Shown here piece by piece: positions 12,874-25,100 of a DNA stretch of 64,000 nt. The stretch comes from Gnetum montanum. Its lineage: Eukaryota > Streptophyta > Gnetopsida > Gnetales > Gnetaceae. A program made the translations under genes and the position numbers. Numbering within the stretch: position 1 is the first letter of the stretch; the number at the start of each line of letters is the position of its first letter. Where the stretch lies: assembly GCA_015680685.1 (NCBI GenBank), contig MNCI01009380.1, forward strand, positions 112,024 to 176,023. Reading direction: 5' to 3'. A model generated the notes under the pieces. It was not told where the DNA came from. It worked only from the letters and a program-made list of their open reading frames with translations, and did not search any database.

Positions 12874-13664
12874 TGATGGGACGCGATATCGCATGGGCCG
12901 CAATATCGCGTACGTGATATCATGGTGCACGGCTAAATCTATAAATAAGAGGCGGCTCTCCCTTGTTTCCCATCTAGGCCTAGACTGTAGTGAAACTTTG
13001 GAAGTTTTCCCTCTCCAGAGATAGATTAATTTCCATGTGCCTGCAGTAGGAACTCCAAAGTGAACGGATCTTTATTCGAACAGACATTGTACCTGAACAC
13101 AAGTTTATGTACGACAATAAAGACGAACTTCTTAGATAAACCTTGCAGTGCATGGAATAGGTTAATTAGGATTTTATTTACTATTATTTATTATTTGTCG
13201 TTTAAATGCTTTATTAGTTATTAAATCTCTCTCAACCCTTCTCTCCTAGTTAAGTGCCTCAGTACCACCACTTCGAGCATGTGCGTTACACTTGGTGATC
13301 CCAGCAACGACTAGCGTTTGGTAACCAAAGTTGCATCGGTTCAGGGTGTGAACGGTAAGTGGGAACAGATGTAGATGCTAGGTTAATTAATGCTTAGTTA
13401 GTTAGTTAAAGTTAGTCAATTAGTTTCTTCACCTTTCACCTCAATAGCATAGGAGATAAAACATAAAAACTATAAAAATCATATACCTCAGACTTGCTTA
13501 ACCATACACCGTGACAACTACAAGTAAGTCTGGGAAGACAACAAATGATTAACCCTAAGTGTTCCATAAGGCGTGTAGGCACTTAGTCTACGGAGTTCGA
13601 CCGGATCGCGCGTGCTACGCTCGTATTCGTATGGTTGAGTGTAGGGGTACCTTGCCACTCATCA
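12874..13664 (+). mobile_element. Solo Athila-like LTR with CCTAG target duplication
   Basis: The 791-bp LTR runs TGATGGGACGCG to CACTCATCA. It is flanked by CCTAG at 12869-12873 and 13665-13669, and copy B shows the empty site (TATTACCTAGGGATT, about 38047-38062). It keeps palindrome copies at 12881-12925, TATA box CTATAAATAAGAGG at about 12939-12953 and an AATAAAG signal near 13110. The internal region was lost by LTR-LTR recombination. Confidence 0.95.
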
Positions 13665-13779
13665 CCTAGGGATAAAGGTATATTTTTGATATGATATTAT
13701 CTATTTTTCTTAAATATCCTTCTCACTTATATTTTATATTGTAGAATAAGTGGAAGAACATTAAGGTATTCAACCTCAT

Positions 13780-14510
13780 TGATGAGTAGCGAGCAGTCCC
13801 TACGCCCAACCATACGAATCACTAGTGTTCACTAAGTGATCCAGTTGAATTCCATAGACTTTAGCTCTCTTAGTATAATGGGTCTAGGTAGTGAATCTAA
13901 TGGATGCGATTGTTGCCTTTTTAGCTTCACTTGTGAAGTGCAAAGGTATGGTTAAGTGTAATTGAGGAATATGATTTTCATTGTTTTATATTTTTTTTCA
14001 TTAATTTGCCTAAGTACCAAAAATAAAATAATTAAATGTTTAATTAATCTAATAACTAACTAATGGTTAGCTCATCCTAACATAAGCATCTGTTCTCATC
14101 TACTGTGCACATCTTGAACACGTTACAATGCTACTAGGTTACCAAGTGTTTAGTGCTACTAGGATTACCAAGCATTAAGCATATACTGATGGTCGTACTT
14201 ATGTGTATTAATTATATGAAATTAATTAATTAATTAAACACTTTAAAGTAAAGTGCGTGAATAATAAATGCATTAAGTAAACATTAGACTAAGTTCAAGT
14301 GTTGCAAAGTTTATGAAGAAAGCTTGTCTTTATTGTTGATCACATTGAGGTGCTCAAAAAAAGATTCATACACTCCTCACTCCTACTGTGAACACTTAGA
14401 AAATACTCTAACTCTTGAAAGAATAAACTACAAGAGCTTTGCTATGCTACCCCATCGACGGGATCATGTCGATGAGATCCCGTTGACGCAATTGATGTAC
14501 CATTGTTTCT
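13780..14510 (-). mobile_element. Minus-strand Athila-like solo LTR
   Basis: It begins TGATGAGTAGCGAGCAG at 13780, the reversed LTR end, just where alignment between copies A and B stops. It follows the same LTR order as 42406-43163 (CCCAACCATACGAATC, then the AGTGCTACTAGGATTACCAAG region, then AACTCTTGAAAGAATAAACTAC). The right part differs and holds a hairpin at 14455-14486 (ACGGGATC then GATCCCGT). The right border is approximate. No internal region adjoins it. Confidence 0.7.
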
Positions 14511-15510
14511 TCTTTTGAGATAATATTCCCATGCTTCTTTGAGACTTTACTTTAAACTAAAGATATAACTTGACATTTAAGGTCTACATAGAATTTAATC
14601 ATGACTTTTAAACTTAAAATTAGAAATATCACTTCAAAACATAATATTTCACTATAAGAAAGAAAAGGAAACTAGAACTTAAATAGAAAGAAACATTAAG
14701 AAGAAACATATCCAGATATGACACATTTTATACCATAATAAAAAACCACAATCTAACATTTACTTTCATTAATTTAGTGTGTCGATCTTATACAAATTTG
14801 ATATAGAAATAGATTTCCTGACACATTTTTTATTTTTAGACTTACTATCTTTTATATTTTTCACCTGCATTTTAGTGTAATATCCATATTAGATTAACAT
14901 AGCATGCCATATGTTCTACAAACAATTTTACATGTTCTATGATTTTGCTCCTTTGTTCAAAATAAAATAATTTTGATGAATGTCATTTTGAATCATTGAA
15001 GTGAAAAAAGAGCGTAAGGTTTCTTTTAGTCCTTGCTATAAATTTTTAAAATATTACATATTCCTTTTGCATAATCCCTACTTTAGCTTGGACCCACTTC
15101 TGAAATCAATGGCTTTAAAAAAGTTAAAGGTTTGCTGGGTTTAAAATTTCTATTCAGTGCATTCGCTTCGGCTCTAAGGAAACATAAGTTGTACTGTTCA
15201 AAGCAAAGTTCGAAAGCGCGTGGACTACTTTGCAGATGAAAGGCACATGCCACAGATTTTTCAGTTCTGACCTCCTTCCTGTGTTGTAGCATATGGTGCA
15301 GGCTTTTTGACCAAAACACGTTCCGCTGATTATTTTGAAATTTCGTTCAGATTTCGTGGCGCCTTCTCCACCACGCGGAGCTGCACGTCTTCCTCTGCTC
15401 TGCTGTGAGTACTTTGGACGATACTTTGCTCTCCTATGCTTTGCTGTGAATTAGGTGAACTTCCTTACATCAAACAACTACTGAAATCTGCTTTTGCTGG
15501 AAGCGGATGA
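14511..15510 (+). promoter_or_regulatory. Upstream region of the TNL gene
   Basis: No other gene is visible. Candidate signals: a TATA-like CTATAAATT near 15036 and a W-box core TTGACC at 15307-15312 (WRKY sites are common in defence-gene promoters). The last 150 bp are richer in GC than the DNA further upstream. A three-codon upstream ORF (ATG 15507, stop 15516-15518) overlaps the predicted start. The transcription start cannot be placed. Confidence 0.4.
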
Positions 15511-16175
15511 ATGTCTGAAAACAGGGCAACTGAGCGGCTCAAGTACTGTGATATGGAAGGAAGAGTATTATTGAAGAGAAGACGAACACAGGAAGAAGCA
15601 GAGGATGTAGACTCCCCGGGATCCAAAAGACGGGATGTGCAGCCTGGGCCTTCCTCAGATCCACCAGTAAATCTGGGCGTTGTTGGGTTTTCATCATCAT
15701 CATGCTCAAGTGGTGAGAGATCTGTGAACAACAAGTTCGATGTGTTCATCAGTCACAGAGGGCCTGATACAAAGTCCAGCTTGGCTTATCCGATCTATTT
15801 TCTGCTCCATGAAAGAGGAGTTGAGGCGTTTCTGGACAGAGAAGAGTTGCGGAGTGGGGAGAGCTTTCCGGAGGGGATTGAAAAAGCCATTGCAGGTTCC
15901 AAAGTGGATGTGTGCGTACTTTCGAGTGGATTCGCAGAATCTGAGTGGTGTCTTAAGGAATTAGTGATGTTGCTGCACAAATTTCAGATGGGTAAATCTA
16001 CCTTGGTTCCTATCTTCTATGACGTCAAACCCGCAGAAGTCAAATATTTGAAAGGAGATTTTGGGCAGGGCTTTGAGAATCTCCAAAGCAAAGACAGGTA
16101 CTCCAGCAAAGACATCGATCAGTGGAGAGGTGCCCTGTACAAGATTGGAGAAATCAGCGGATTCGAAGGCAAAGG
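15511..16175 (+). CDS. TNL exon 1: N-terminal extension and TIR domain
   Basis: The extension is acidic and serine-rich with two basic clusters, KRRR (22-25) and SKRR (38-41), spaced like a bipartite nuclear signal. The TIR domain starts KFDVFISHRGPD (75-86), has a BB-loop region FLDREELRSGE (107-117) and FAESEWCLKEL (141-151). In that motif Glu150 aligns with the catalytic glutamate of plant TIR NADases. It ends QWRGALYKIGEISGF. The donor is AAAGG|GTGAGT at 16175/16176. The two leftover bases join exon 2 to give GKGELCRI, matching the TIR to NB-ARC linker of other TNLs. Confidence 0.9.
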
Positions 16176-19100
16176 GTGAGTGACGCTAACACATTAATGT
16201 TTTAACTTGTTTCCCCTTATTTTCCTGAACTTTATTTACCATACAAGTTTATTGTTAGACATGGAAGCTAACTTGATGATCTTCACACATGACTCTGGCT
16301 GTACCACTCAAAATTTAAGTTTATCTTTGGTACGATTAAAATGCTTGCAATTAAACGTAGGCTATTTTCTTTTTAATTTTTTAAAATAGCAAACATTAGT
16401 GCTGTTTATGGGATTTTCATCGCACTAATAGCATTTCATCATTGCATTATCTATATCTTAACAAATGGGGTCAGTTACATGGGTTCTTTTTCAAATAATC
16501 TTCAATCTCTTTTTTCATACATTCTTTGGTCTTCCTTTTGATAGCTTTCCTAGAATAGTGATGTAGCAACCTTTGTTTATAGGCTCATTGTCTGATCTTT
16601 TTTGTACATGTCTAAACCATCTAAGTTGCTATTCTTGTAGCTTATTTGAAATAGAAGCCACTCAAGGTCTTCCTTAGATGTCTCTGTATTATGTAGTTTA
16701 TGTTTTCTAGAAACATTCAACAAAGCATTCATATTTTTGCCACACTAATTTGTTGCATAGGCCTCTTTTATATTGTCCACATTTAGCACTATATAAGAGA
16801 GCAAACCTTGCTGCCGTGTAAAATTTTTCCTTCAATTTTATTGGTATTTTTTATCTCATAGAACACCACTAGCTTGTCTCCATTTTGACTATCCTACTTC
16901 AATTCTATTTACTATATCTTTATCAATTTCACCATCTAATTGAAGGATTGATCCTACATAGCTGAATTGTTTGTAGTGAGAGACTTTTTTACCTTGAATT
17001 GTCACCTCTATTCCACCACTATATATGTTGTTATTAAACTTGTATTCCATATATTCTTTCTTACCTTTGCTAATTTTTGTTTCTAGAGCATGTCTCCACT
17101 TTTCAATTTTAGAAGTAATATTTTCTTCAGTTGTGTCCACCAACACAATATCATCTGCAAATAGCATATACTAAGGAATTTCATCTTGTATTTCCTGTGT
17201 TAATTCATGCATAATAATGACAAATAAGTAGAAGTTAAGCGCAGACTCTTATTTAGATCTACCATGACTTGAAAATTAGATGTTATTCTAAAAACTTTTA
17301 GTGGTAGTTCCTTCATACATGTCTTGAATTACTTTTATATATTTATCAAGGATGTTTTTTCTCTGCAAGGCCCACCAAATAATATCACTAGGTACTCTAT
17401 CATGTGCTTTTCCAAATCAATGAAGATTATATGTAGATTTTTTCTATGATTTCTGAGTTTATCCATCAATTGTCGTATAAAGAAATTAGTCTCTATAGTA
17501 GATCTCATTAGTGTAAATCTAAATTGATTTTCTGGTACTGTTGATTCAAGTCTGAGATGTTGCTCTATGACTATCTTCCAACATTTCATAGTATGGTTCA
17601 TTACCTTAATCACTCTATAGTTTGCACAATTGTGTACATCTCCTTTATTTTTGTAAAGAGGAACAACAAAGTTTTTTCTTTAATTGTAGGGCATTTTTTC
17701 ATCCTCCAAAATTTTGTTAAATAATTCTATGCCCTAGTGCTTTCCAAGCTTATATAGGAATGCTATCTAGTTCAATAGTTTTCCATTTTTCATCTTTGAT
17801 AAGGTTGTTTTCACTTCAAAGAGGACAGTTCATTAATCAAACCAAAATTTGGTTCTTCTTCTTGGATGTCTTCTCTTGGGAATTCTTCATTTAATAATTC
17901 TTGAAAATAATTTTTTCACCTATCCAAAATTTTATTATCTTTTACAAAAACTCTTTTATCTTCTCCCTTGATACATTTGATATGATGAATGTCCTTATAT
18001 TTCTTGTATATGATTTTTCTCAATTTATAATTATATTTTTTTCCTTTGTTCCTAATTTCTCATAAAAGCTACCTATAAGGCCTTATGTTTGGCTTTGGCT
18101 ATTGCTATGGTTGCCTCCTTCTTTGATTTTGTATATCAGCCTATTTTCTTTGCTACTGCTTTGTTGCCATTCCTTAAAGCAATTTTCTTGTTTTGGATTG
18201 CTGTTAGGAAATTAATCAAGCAAAAAAAAAAAAACCAAGAACAAGAAAAATAAGCACATAGAACACACAGAATTTTTGTGGTTCAGCAAGATCGCATCAG
18301 ATTCATGACTGCACGACAACTTCATTATATATTTTGCAGATTACAGTTACAAGGGAGTTTTAGAATGTTATGTAAATATGCATCGAGAAACTGTCCGTAA
18401 CCAAAATTGGCCCATGATCCAATAATCCAGATCAGTCACCACATGACTTAAAAACTCTTGCAACCTTGTTTCTCCCATGTACACCATCAGCTCCTAGTGC
18501 GATGCCTCCACATCACTAATCATGGAGGCTTGCTAAGGTCATGCAAAGCCTCAGCTTAGCAATGGTGACCACCTTGGTCAACATGTCTGCAAGGTTCTTT
18601 AATCTAGGAATCTTCCTAAGCAGTAGTGTCCCATCAGCTATCAACCCACGGATATGATGATACCTCAACTGAATGTGTTTAGATCTCGAATGAAAAACTG
18701 GATCTCTTGCCAGATGTATGGCACTTTGATTATCATTAAAAAGCTCAATGCTGTCCTGTGTCTTACCCGACTCTTTTAGAAGACCGTTCAATCAACCCAT
18801 CTCCTTTCTAGTTTCTGATATAGCCATATATTCTGCTTCTATGGTTGAGAGAGCAACCCTCTTCTAAAGTTGAGACATCCAACTCACAGTAATACTACCC
18901 ACAATGAAAATATAACCAGTGGTGTTCTTTCTGCTATCCAACTCGCCTCCCAAATCTACATGAGAAAAACCCTGTAGAGTAATGCTACTCCTTTTAAAAC
19001 AAAGTGTCATACCTGAAGTTCCTTTCAGATATCTCAGGAGTCACTTTATAGCTTTCCAATGCTTCCTTCATGGATCAAACATGAACTTGCTAACAATTCC

Positions 19101-22100
19101 CATTGCATGTGCTATGTTGGGTTTGGTACAGATTATAACATACATCAAACTTCCAAATACAAGGAGAGAAAATAGTGTCTCTTCAACTTTTGTAATGGTC
19201 AACCCTTCAACTTCTGTAACGGCTGACCCTTCAACTTCTATAACAGTTGACCTTTCAACTTTTGTAATGGTCAACCCTTCAACTTTTGTAACAAACAACC
19301 CTCAACTTCTATAATGGTCTACCCTTCAACTTTCATAATAGTCGATCCTTCAACTTCTATAATGGCTGACCCTTCAACTTCTATAACAGTTGACCTTTCA
19401 ACTTCTGTAATGGTCAACTCTTCAACTTTTATAACAACCAATCTTTCAATTTCTATAATGGTCTACACTTCAACTTTCGTAACGGTCGACCCTTCAACTT
19501 TTGTAACAATTGACACTTCAACTTCTGTAATGGTCAAGCCTTCAACTTTTGTAATGGCTGACCCTTCAACTTTCGAACCTTCAACTTCCAGGGAATGGTC
19601 CTTCAACTTCCAAGGAATACAAAGGAATGGCAACAACCAAAAAATAGAATTCGGGTTAGCATGCAAGAAAGTAGTTTTGACATCTAACTGCTCTAGATGC
19701 AAATCATTAATAACCATAATACTCAACACTAATCTAATGATAGTCAACTTTACTACAGGAGAGGAAATCTTTATGTAGTCAATTCCTCTTTTCTATTGGA
19801 AACCCTTAACTACTAACCTTGCCTTGTATCTTTTGTTGCCATTATGTCTTCCTTGACCCTATACACCCACTTATTTTGCAATGCCTTCTTTCCTTCTGGT
19901 CACTTAGTCAATGTCCATGTTGTATTTTTCTAGAGTGACTTCATCTCATCTTTCATAACCAACTCCCGCTTAACATGATTTGTCACATGCATTGCTTCAT
20001 CAAAACATTCTAATTTCCCAACATCAGTCAAAAGTAAATAATGTAACGAGGGAGAGTACCTATCTCTGGGCTTTGGTGTTCTAGTAGTCTTTCTCAACCG
20101 AGGCTCTAGTGTAACTGTTTCTAACTCAACTTCAGTTTCATCTTCAGCTATCCTATTTTCAGGATTTTCTAGAATTCTTTTAGCTACCTCCCTCTTAGAT
20201 ATCTCTTCCAACTCAACCTTCTCACTTTTCTTTTGCTGCTTCCCTACACTATTAGATTTTGATTTGGACTTGTCCTTGTACACCACATGTTCATTAAAAG
20301 TGACATCCCTATACCTTATAATTTTTCTATTTTGATCATCCCAAAAATGATAACCAAAATCATTAGAACCATAGCCAATAAAATAACATTTCTTGGCTTT
20401 AGGGTCAAGTTTATCTTGGACATCAAAACCTAAGTGCACATATGATACACAACCAGAAACTTTTAAATGTAAAAAGTTTACTACCTTTCCTGACCATTTT
20501 TCTTTAGGTATCTTAAAGTCTAGCGGAACTAAAGGTCCTCGATTTATGAGATAGGCTATTGTGGTGATTGCATCTACCCAAAACATCTTTGGTAGTCTAG
20601 AAGATATCCTCATGCTTCTAGCTCTCTCATTCAAGGTCCTGTTCATTCTCTTAGCAACACCATTTTGCTTTGGTGTTCTAGGAACTATGTTAATCATTTT
20701 GATCTCATTCTTAGAACAAAAAGCCTTGAACTCTAGACTATCATACTCCCCTCCATTATCGGACCTCAAACACTTGACTTTCAAACCAAGTTGGTTCTAC
20801 ACTTTTACCTTCCACCTTTTAAATGTAGAAAACACATCAGATTTGTTTTTAAGAAAATAAACCCATGCCTTTCTAGTGGAATCATCAATGAATGTGACAT
20901 AATAGCATGAGCCACCAAGGGAACTCACTGGGCCTGGTCCCCATATATCTGTATGTGCTAGTTCCAACTTCTTGATCTTTGATGTTCTTCCAACTTTTGA
21001 AAAATTGACTCTTTTTTGCTTCCCATAAACACATCATTCACATAAACCAACATTAACAGACTTCAAGTCCGGTAATCTTCCTTGTGAGGCTAGCAACTTC
21101 ATTCCCTTTTCACTCATGTGACCCAACCTTCGATGCCACAACGTTGACATTGATTCTGAATCAACCATTGACATTGTGTCTTTTATTTTTGAAGTGGTGT
21201 ACAATGTTCCCACCTTATTTCCTTGAGTAATGAGAAGATTTCCTTTAATTATTTTCCAGGATCCACCTCCAAATACTGTATTGTACCCTTCAACATCTAT
21301 TTGACCCATAGAAATAAGGTTTTTCTTTAAACCTAGAACATGTCTAACATTTTGTAACTTCAGTTACTTCTCGTGGGTAGCCTTTATATAAACATCACCC
21401 TTCTCCACAATGTTCAATGGCTCATCATTTGCAAGATAAACCTTTCCAAAATTCCCAACAACATAGTTATTAAATAGTTCTTTAGAAGGAGTAGAGTGAA
21501 ATGACACACCTAAATCAAGAATCCAAGATTCAATACCAATGTCCACACAATGAACTAGGGCATTAACAATTTTGTTAGTAGCTGTATTTGTTGAATCATC
21601 ATGTTGTTTTTTCTTTTCTTTCTTTGGTGTTGTGCACTATTTTCTGAGGTGACTTTTCTAATCACAATTCCAACAGGTGACATTCTTGCGATCCTTGGAT
21701 CGACTTCTTCCCTTGGACTTTGGTTTTCCATGGCCCTGATTCTATCCCCACTAAAGACTTCTACCTCTGCCTTCATTACTCAATGCAGAACTTGAAGATT
21801 CACCTGACTCACTTCTGCGTATATCCTCATTGAGAATTAGATCTCGAACCCTAGACAACTTCAATTTTTGATCTCTTGATGAATTGCTAACTACAGTCAC
21901 TGTTGTAGACCAGTTATCAGGCAGTGATGATAACAAGATCAATGCTTTGATCTCGTCATCAAAGTTGATTTCCACAGAAGTTAGTTGACTCATGATCACA
22001 TCGAACTCATTGATGTGATCTATAATCGACACACCTTTAGACATCCTTAGATTGAATAATTGGTGCATTAGATATACCTTGTTCAAGGTGGATGGCTTCT

Positions 22101-25100
22101 CATACATATCTGATAAGGCCTTCATCAAACCTTGAGTAGTCTTTTCATTGATGATATTGAATGCAATGTTCCATGATAACATCAAACAAATCAACCCTAA
22201 GAGCCTGGTGATTTAATAGTTCCCAACAGTTTCCAATTCTCTTTGCTCATATGATCTAGCTTCTTCACCAATAGTGGTTCGTGCAACTTCTTCTGGTATA
22301 GATAATATTTGATCTGCATCTTCTAGAACCTGAAGTCCATCCCATTGAACTTGTTGATCTTGACTTTTCCATTCTCAAATGCTATTGCTTCCACTGATCC
22401 TTTGCAAACTTGGCTCTAATACCCGTTTGTTAGGAAACAAATCAAGCGAAAAAAAAAAAACAAGAATAGGAAAAACAAGCACACATAAAACACAGAATTT
22501 TCATGGTTCAAAAAGATCGCATCAGATTCATGGTTGCACTAGAGTTTTATTAGATATTTTATATATTACAGTTACAAGAGAGTTTCAGAACATTACATAA
22601 ATGTGCATCAAGAAACTGTCCGTAATTGAAATTGGCCCATGACCCAATAATCTGAATTAGTCACCACATGACTCCAACAATTGCATGTTCACTTCATCAC
22701 TCCACCACCACCATGTTTACTTTGGCATGCATTTTTTGCCTTCTCTAAATGCAACTTTCCATTTGACCCAAATTAAATTTGTAGAGTGATACCAATTTCA
22801 AATGCATGAAGTCATAAATAAAAAAATGACACACAAAGTAGTTTCTTTTTTGGATCCTTTGTACGTGGACAATATTAATATTCCACACTATTGCATTTAT
22901 GGAGCAAACAGACATGTCTTAAAATAAATATATGCATCTTCTATAAACATTGATTTTTAATCTTTTTCTTACCACCAGGGAACTTTGCAGGATCATTGTG
23001 AACAAGATATGTGAGCTTCTCCATGTTGGATCTATGGCTACTCCTTGGAAGGTACTTGGAAGAGAGAAACAATTGCACACTATCATTCATGATATAATGG
23101 AATGTCATGAGCATGGGCTTGGTGTGACATCAGTAGAAATAAGTGGTATTGGAGGCATAGGAAAAACCACATTTGCAAAAGAACTTTATAATAGGATTTT
23201 CCATGAATTTGAGAGGTCTTGCTTCATCGAAGACGTAAATGGTCTAGTAGAAAAACATGGTATAAATAAAGTTCACAAACAGCTTCTCAAAAAGCTTTTT
23301 GGACAGGATTCAAGTTCCTTTAGAATGGAAGGAAGGGAACATTTGACAAAGAAATTGCACAATGCAGAAATTTTAGTGGTGTTAGACAATATTCACAGTA
23401 AAATTCCACTAAGTAAAGTGTTTATTGAAGATGGTGTTTCTTTGAGTCAAAGGAGCATCATTATTGTAACCAGTAGGGAGGAGGGAGTTTTGAAGTATGA
23501 CCCTGAAGTTAAAGAATACTGTAAAAATTTGATCTCACTAAGAATAAAACCCCTAGACTTTAGTACATCAAAGCAAATATTTTGCCATCATGCATTTGGA
23601 GGGATTAACAATATGCAGAATGAGCTTAATGAGCTAATAGAAAAGATGGTTCTAAAATGTGAGGGATTACCATTAGCATTGACTTTACTTGGTAAACATG
23701 TTTATAATAAAGAGATTAAATTCTGGGAAAATGCATTCAATTTCATGAAAGATTCTTTGCACAGCGAGGTGAAAGATAAGTTAAAATTTAGCTATGATAA
23801 TCTTGGAACCAAGTTGGAAAAATGCTTGTTCTTAGATGTGGCCACTTTTTTCCGAGGAGAAAAAGAAAGCCTTCTAGTTGAACTTCGGCAACGTAATGAG
23901 GAAGATGGTAAATCAGTTCAATATGCTCTTGATATGTTGAAGAGTAATCTTTTGATCAATGTATCAGCCGGTGTTTTAGAAATGCATGATGTACTGGTGG
24001 ACTTGGGGAGGAGCATAGTTAAAGATGAAGATTTATGCCCTGGTCATCGTAGTCGTGTATGGTATCCTTCCGATGTCAGACTTATGTTATCTAATGAACT
24101 GGTATGAGTGGTGATATACTGTTAAGATGATATTTTGCTTTTTTTTTTACAAGTTAAATGATTATTTTTTTTGTTTACTTTTTTCTCATTCTTATTCTTT
24201 ACATGTAAAAGCAATGTTGTCGATTTCAGGGAACTGAAAAGGTGAAAGCACTAAGCTTAGTTTCACAAGGCTTGGCCATATTGGATGAAGATCAATGTCC
24301 ATGGTCTGTTGATGTATTCAACAAATTATCATCTTTGGAGATTTTGATACTACATGGTCATTGTATTGAAGGTATTAGATTATTTGATTAATTATCAAGC
24401 AAATATGTGTTATTTGATAGCATAGTTTTTGGGTTAGAAATGGTAACAAGGTTAGGTTGTATGTTTTTTTTTTTGAAATTCTCAACCCAGGTGATTTTTC
24501 AAAGTTATCAAATAGATTGTTATGGTTGACATGGACTGATTTTCCATACCAAGAGTTTCCTTTGAAACTCTGCATAAAACATCTCAGAGTCTTACGACTA
24601 GTTGGTGAAAATCTGATTCAGTTATGGGAACATCCTCCACAGGTGAGATTTAATCATGCACTTTTATTAGTATTACAAATTGACTTTGATAATGTGTATG
24701 CTAGATTTTTAAAAATGCAATACACTTTTTAAAATTTATGTTGCAAAGGTTCCATTAGTATTAGATTGTTAAAAGAGAAGGATTTAAAGAGCCAAAGGGC
24801 TAGGCTTTTAGATAAATGCTGCAACTAATAATTAGATTCATTGATGGATTAATATAACATTTTTGCCTATAACATCTCTTAGAATAATATGAAATATAAA
24901 GGTAAAATTAGTAAACAAAAATGAAGGACATAGTAAACAAAACATAGATGAGTAGAATTACTGATTGTTATTAAAATCCTAATTACTTAGGAACTATTAA
25001 CTAGTTTTGCACGTATATCTCTAGAAAATCCTATAAAGTCAAAAGCATTTGTGGAAATGGTCATCATGTACAAGTAGTAGTAGCTTATGGCAACTAGTTT

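Larger units (their letters stand above)
8358..13779 (+). repeat. Copy A of a dispersed repeat carrying a CCR4 retrocopy
   Basis: This block aligns in the same orientation with 33640-38160 (copy B): 8358-8645 with 33640-33920, about 9068-9825 with 35095-35860, 10683-12873 with 35865-38055, and 13665-13775 with 38050-38155. Copy A carries solo LTRs at 9825-10682 and 12874-13664 that copy B lacks. Copy B carries a LINE that copy A lacks, and 8646-9067 has no counterpart in copy B. What mobilised or duplicated the unit is not visible; its true ends may lie outside the aligned parts. Confidence 0.8.
18202..22679 (-). mobile_element. Copia LTR retrotransposon inside the LINE, TSD ATTGC
   Basis: A 4,478-bp element with LTRs at 22428-22679 (5', 252 bp) and 18202-18448 (3', inner end decayed). 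It is flanked by perfect ATTGC duplications at 18197-18201 and 22680-22684. Minus-strand order is gag, protease, integrase, RT, RNase H, which is the Copia order. The coding region is dead: protease DSG is DLG, integrase's third acidic residue is Lys, and the RT core is replaced by a minisatellite. Confidence 0.95.
16176..22978 (+). other. TNL intron 1 (6.8 kb), transposon-filled
   Basis: The donor GTGAGT follows exon 1 and the acceptor ends TTACCACCAG at 22978. Contents in order: about 260 bp of unassigned DNA, an RTE-type LINE on the minus strand, a complete Copia element inside that LINE, the LINE's remaining 5' piece, then about 230 bp of AT-rich DNA. All transposon genes lie opposite to the host gene. 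Confidence 0.85.

Noticed and set aside
15083-15319. Minus-strand open frame of 78 codons upstream of the TNL.
   Set aside because: No motif, and it lies in the expected promoter and leader region.
19179-19605. Regular short repeats that might be mistaken for a CRISPR array.
   Set aside because: Head-to-tail 24-bp units with no unique spacers, in a plant retrotransposon.
18982-19778. Two plus-strand open frames rich in Ser/Thr/Pro/Val 8-residue repeats (STFVMVNP-like), suggestive of a repeat surface protein.
   Set aside because: They are the 24-bp minisatellite and flanking Copia RT read on the wrong strand. A period divisible by three keeps all frames open.
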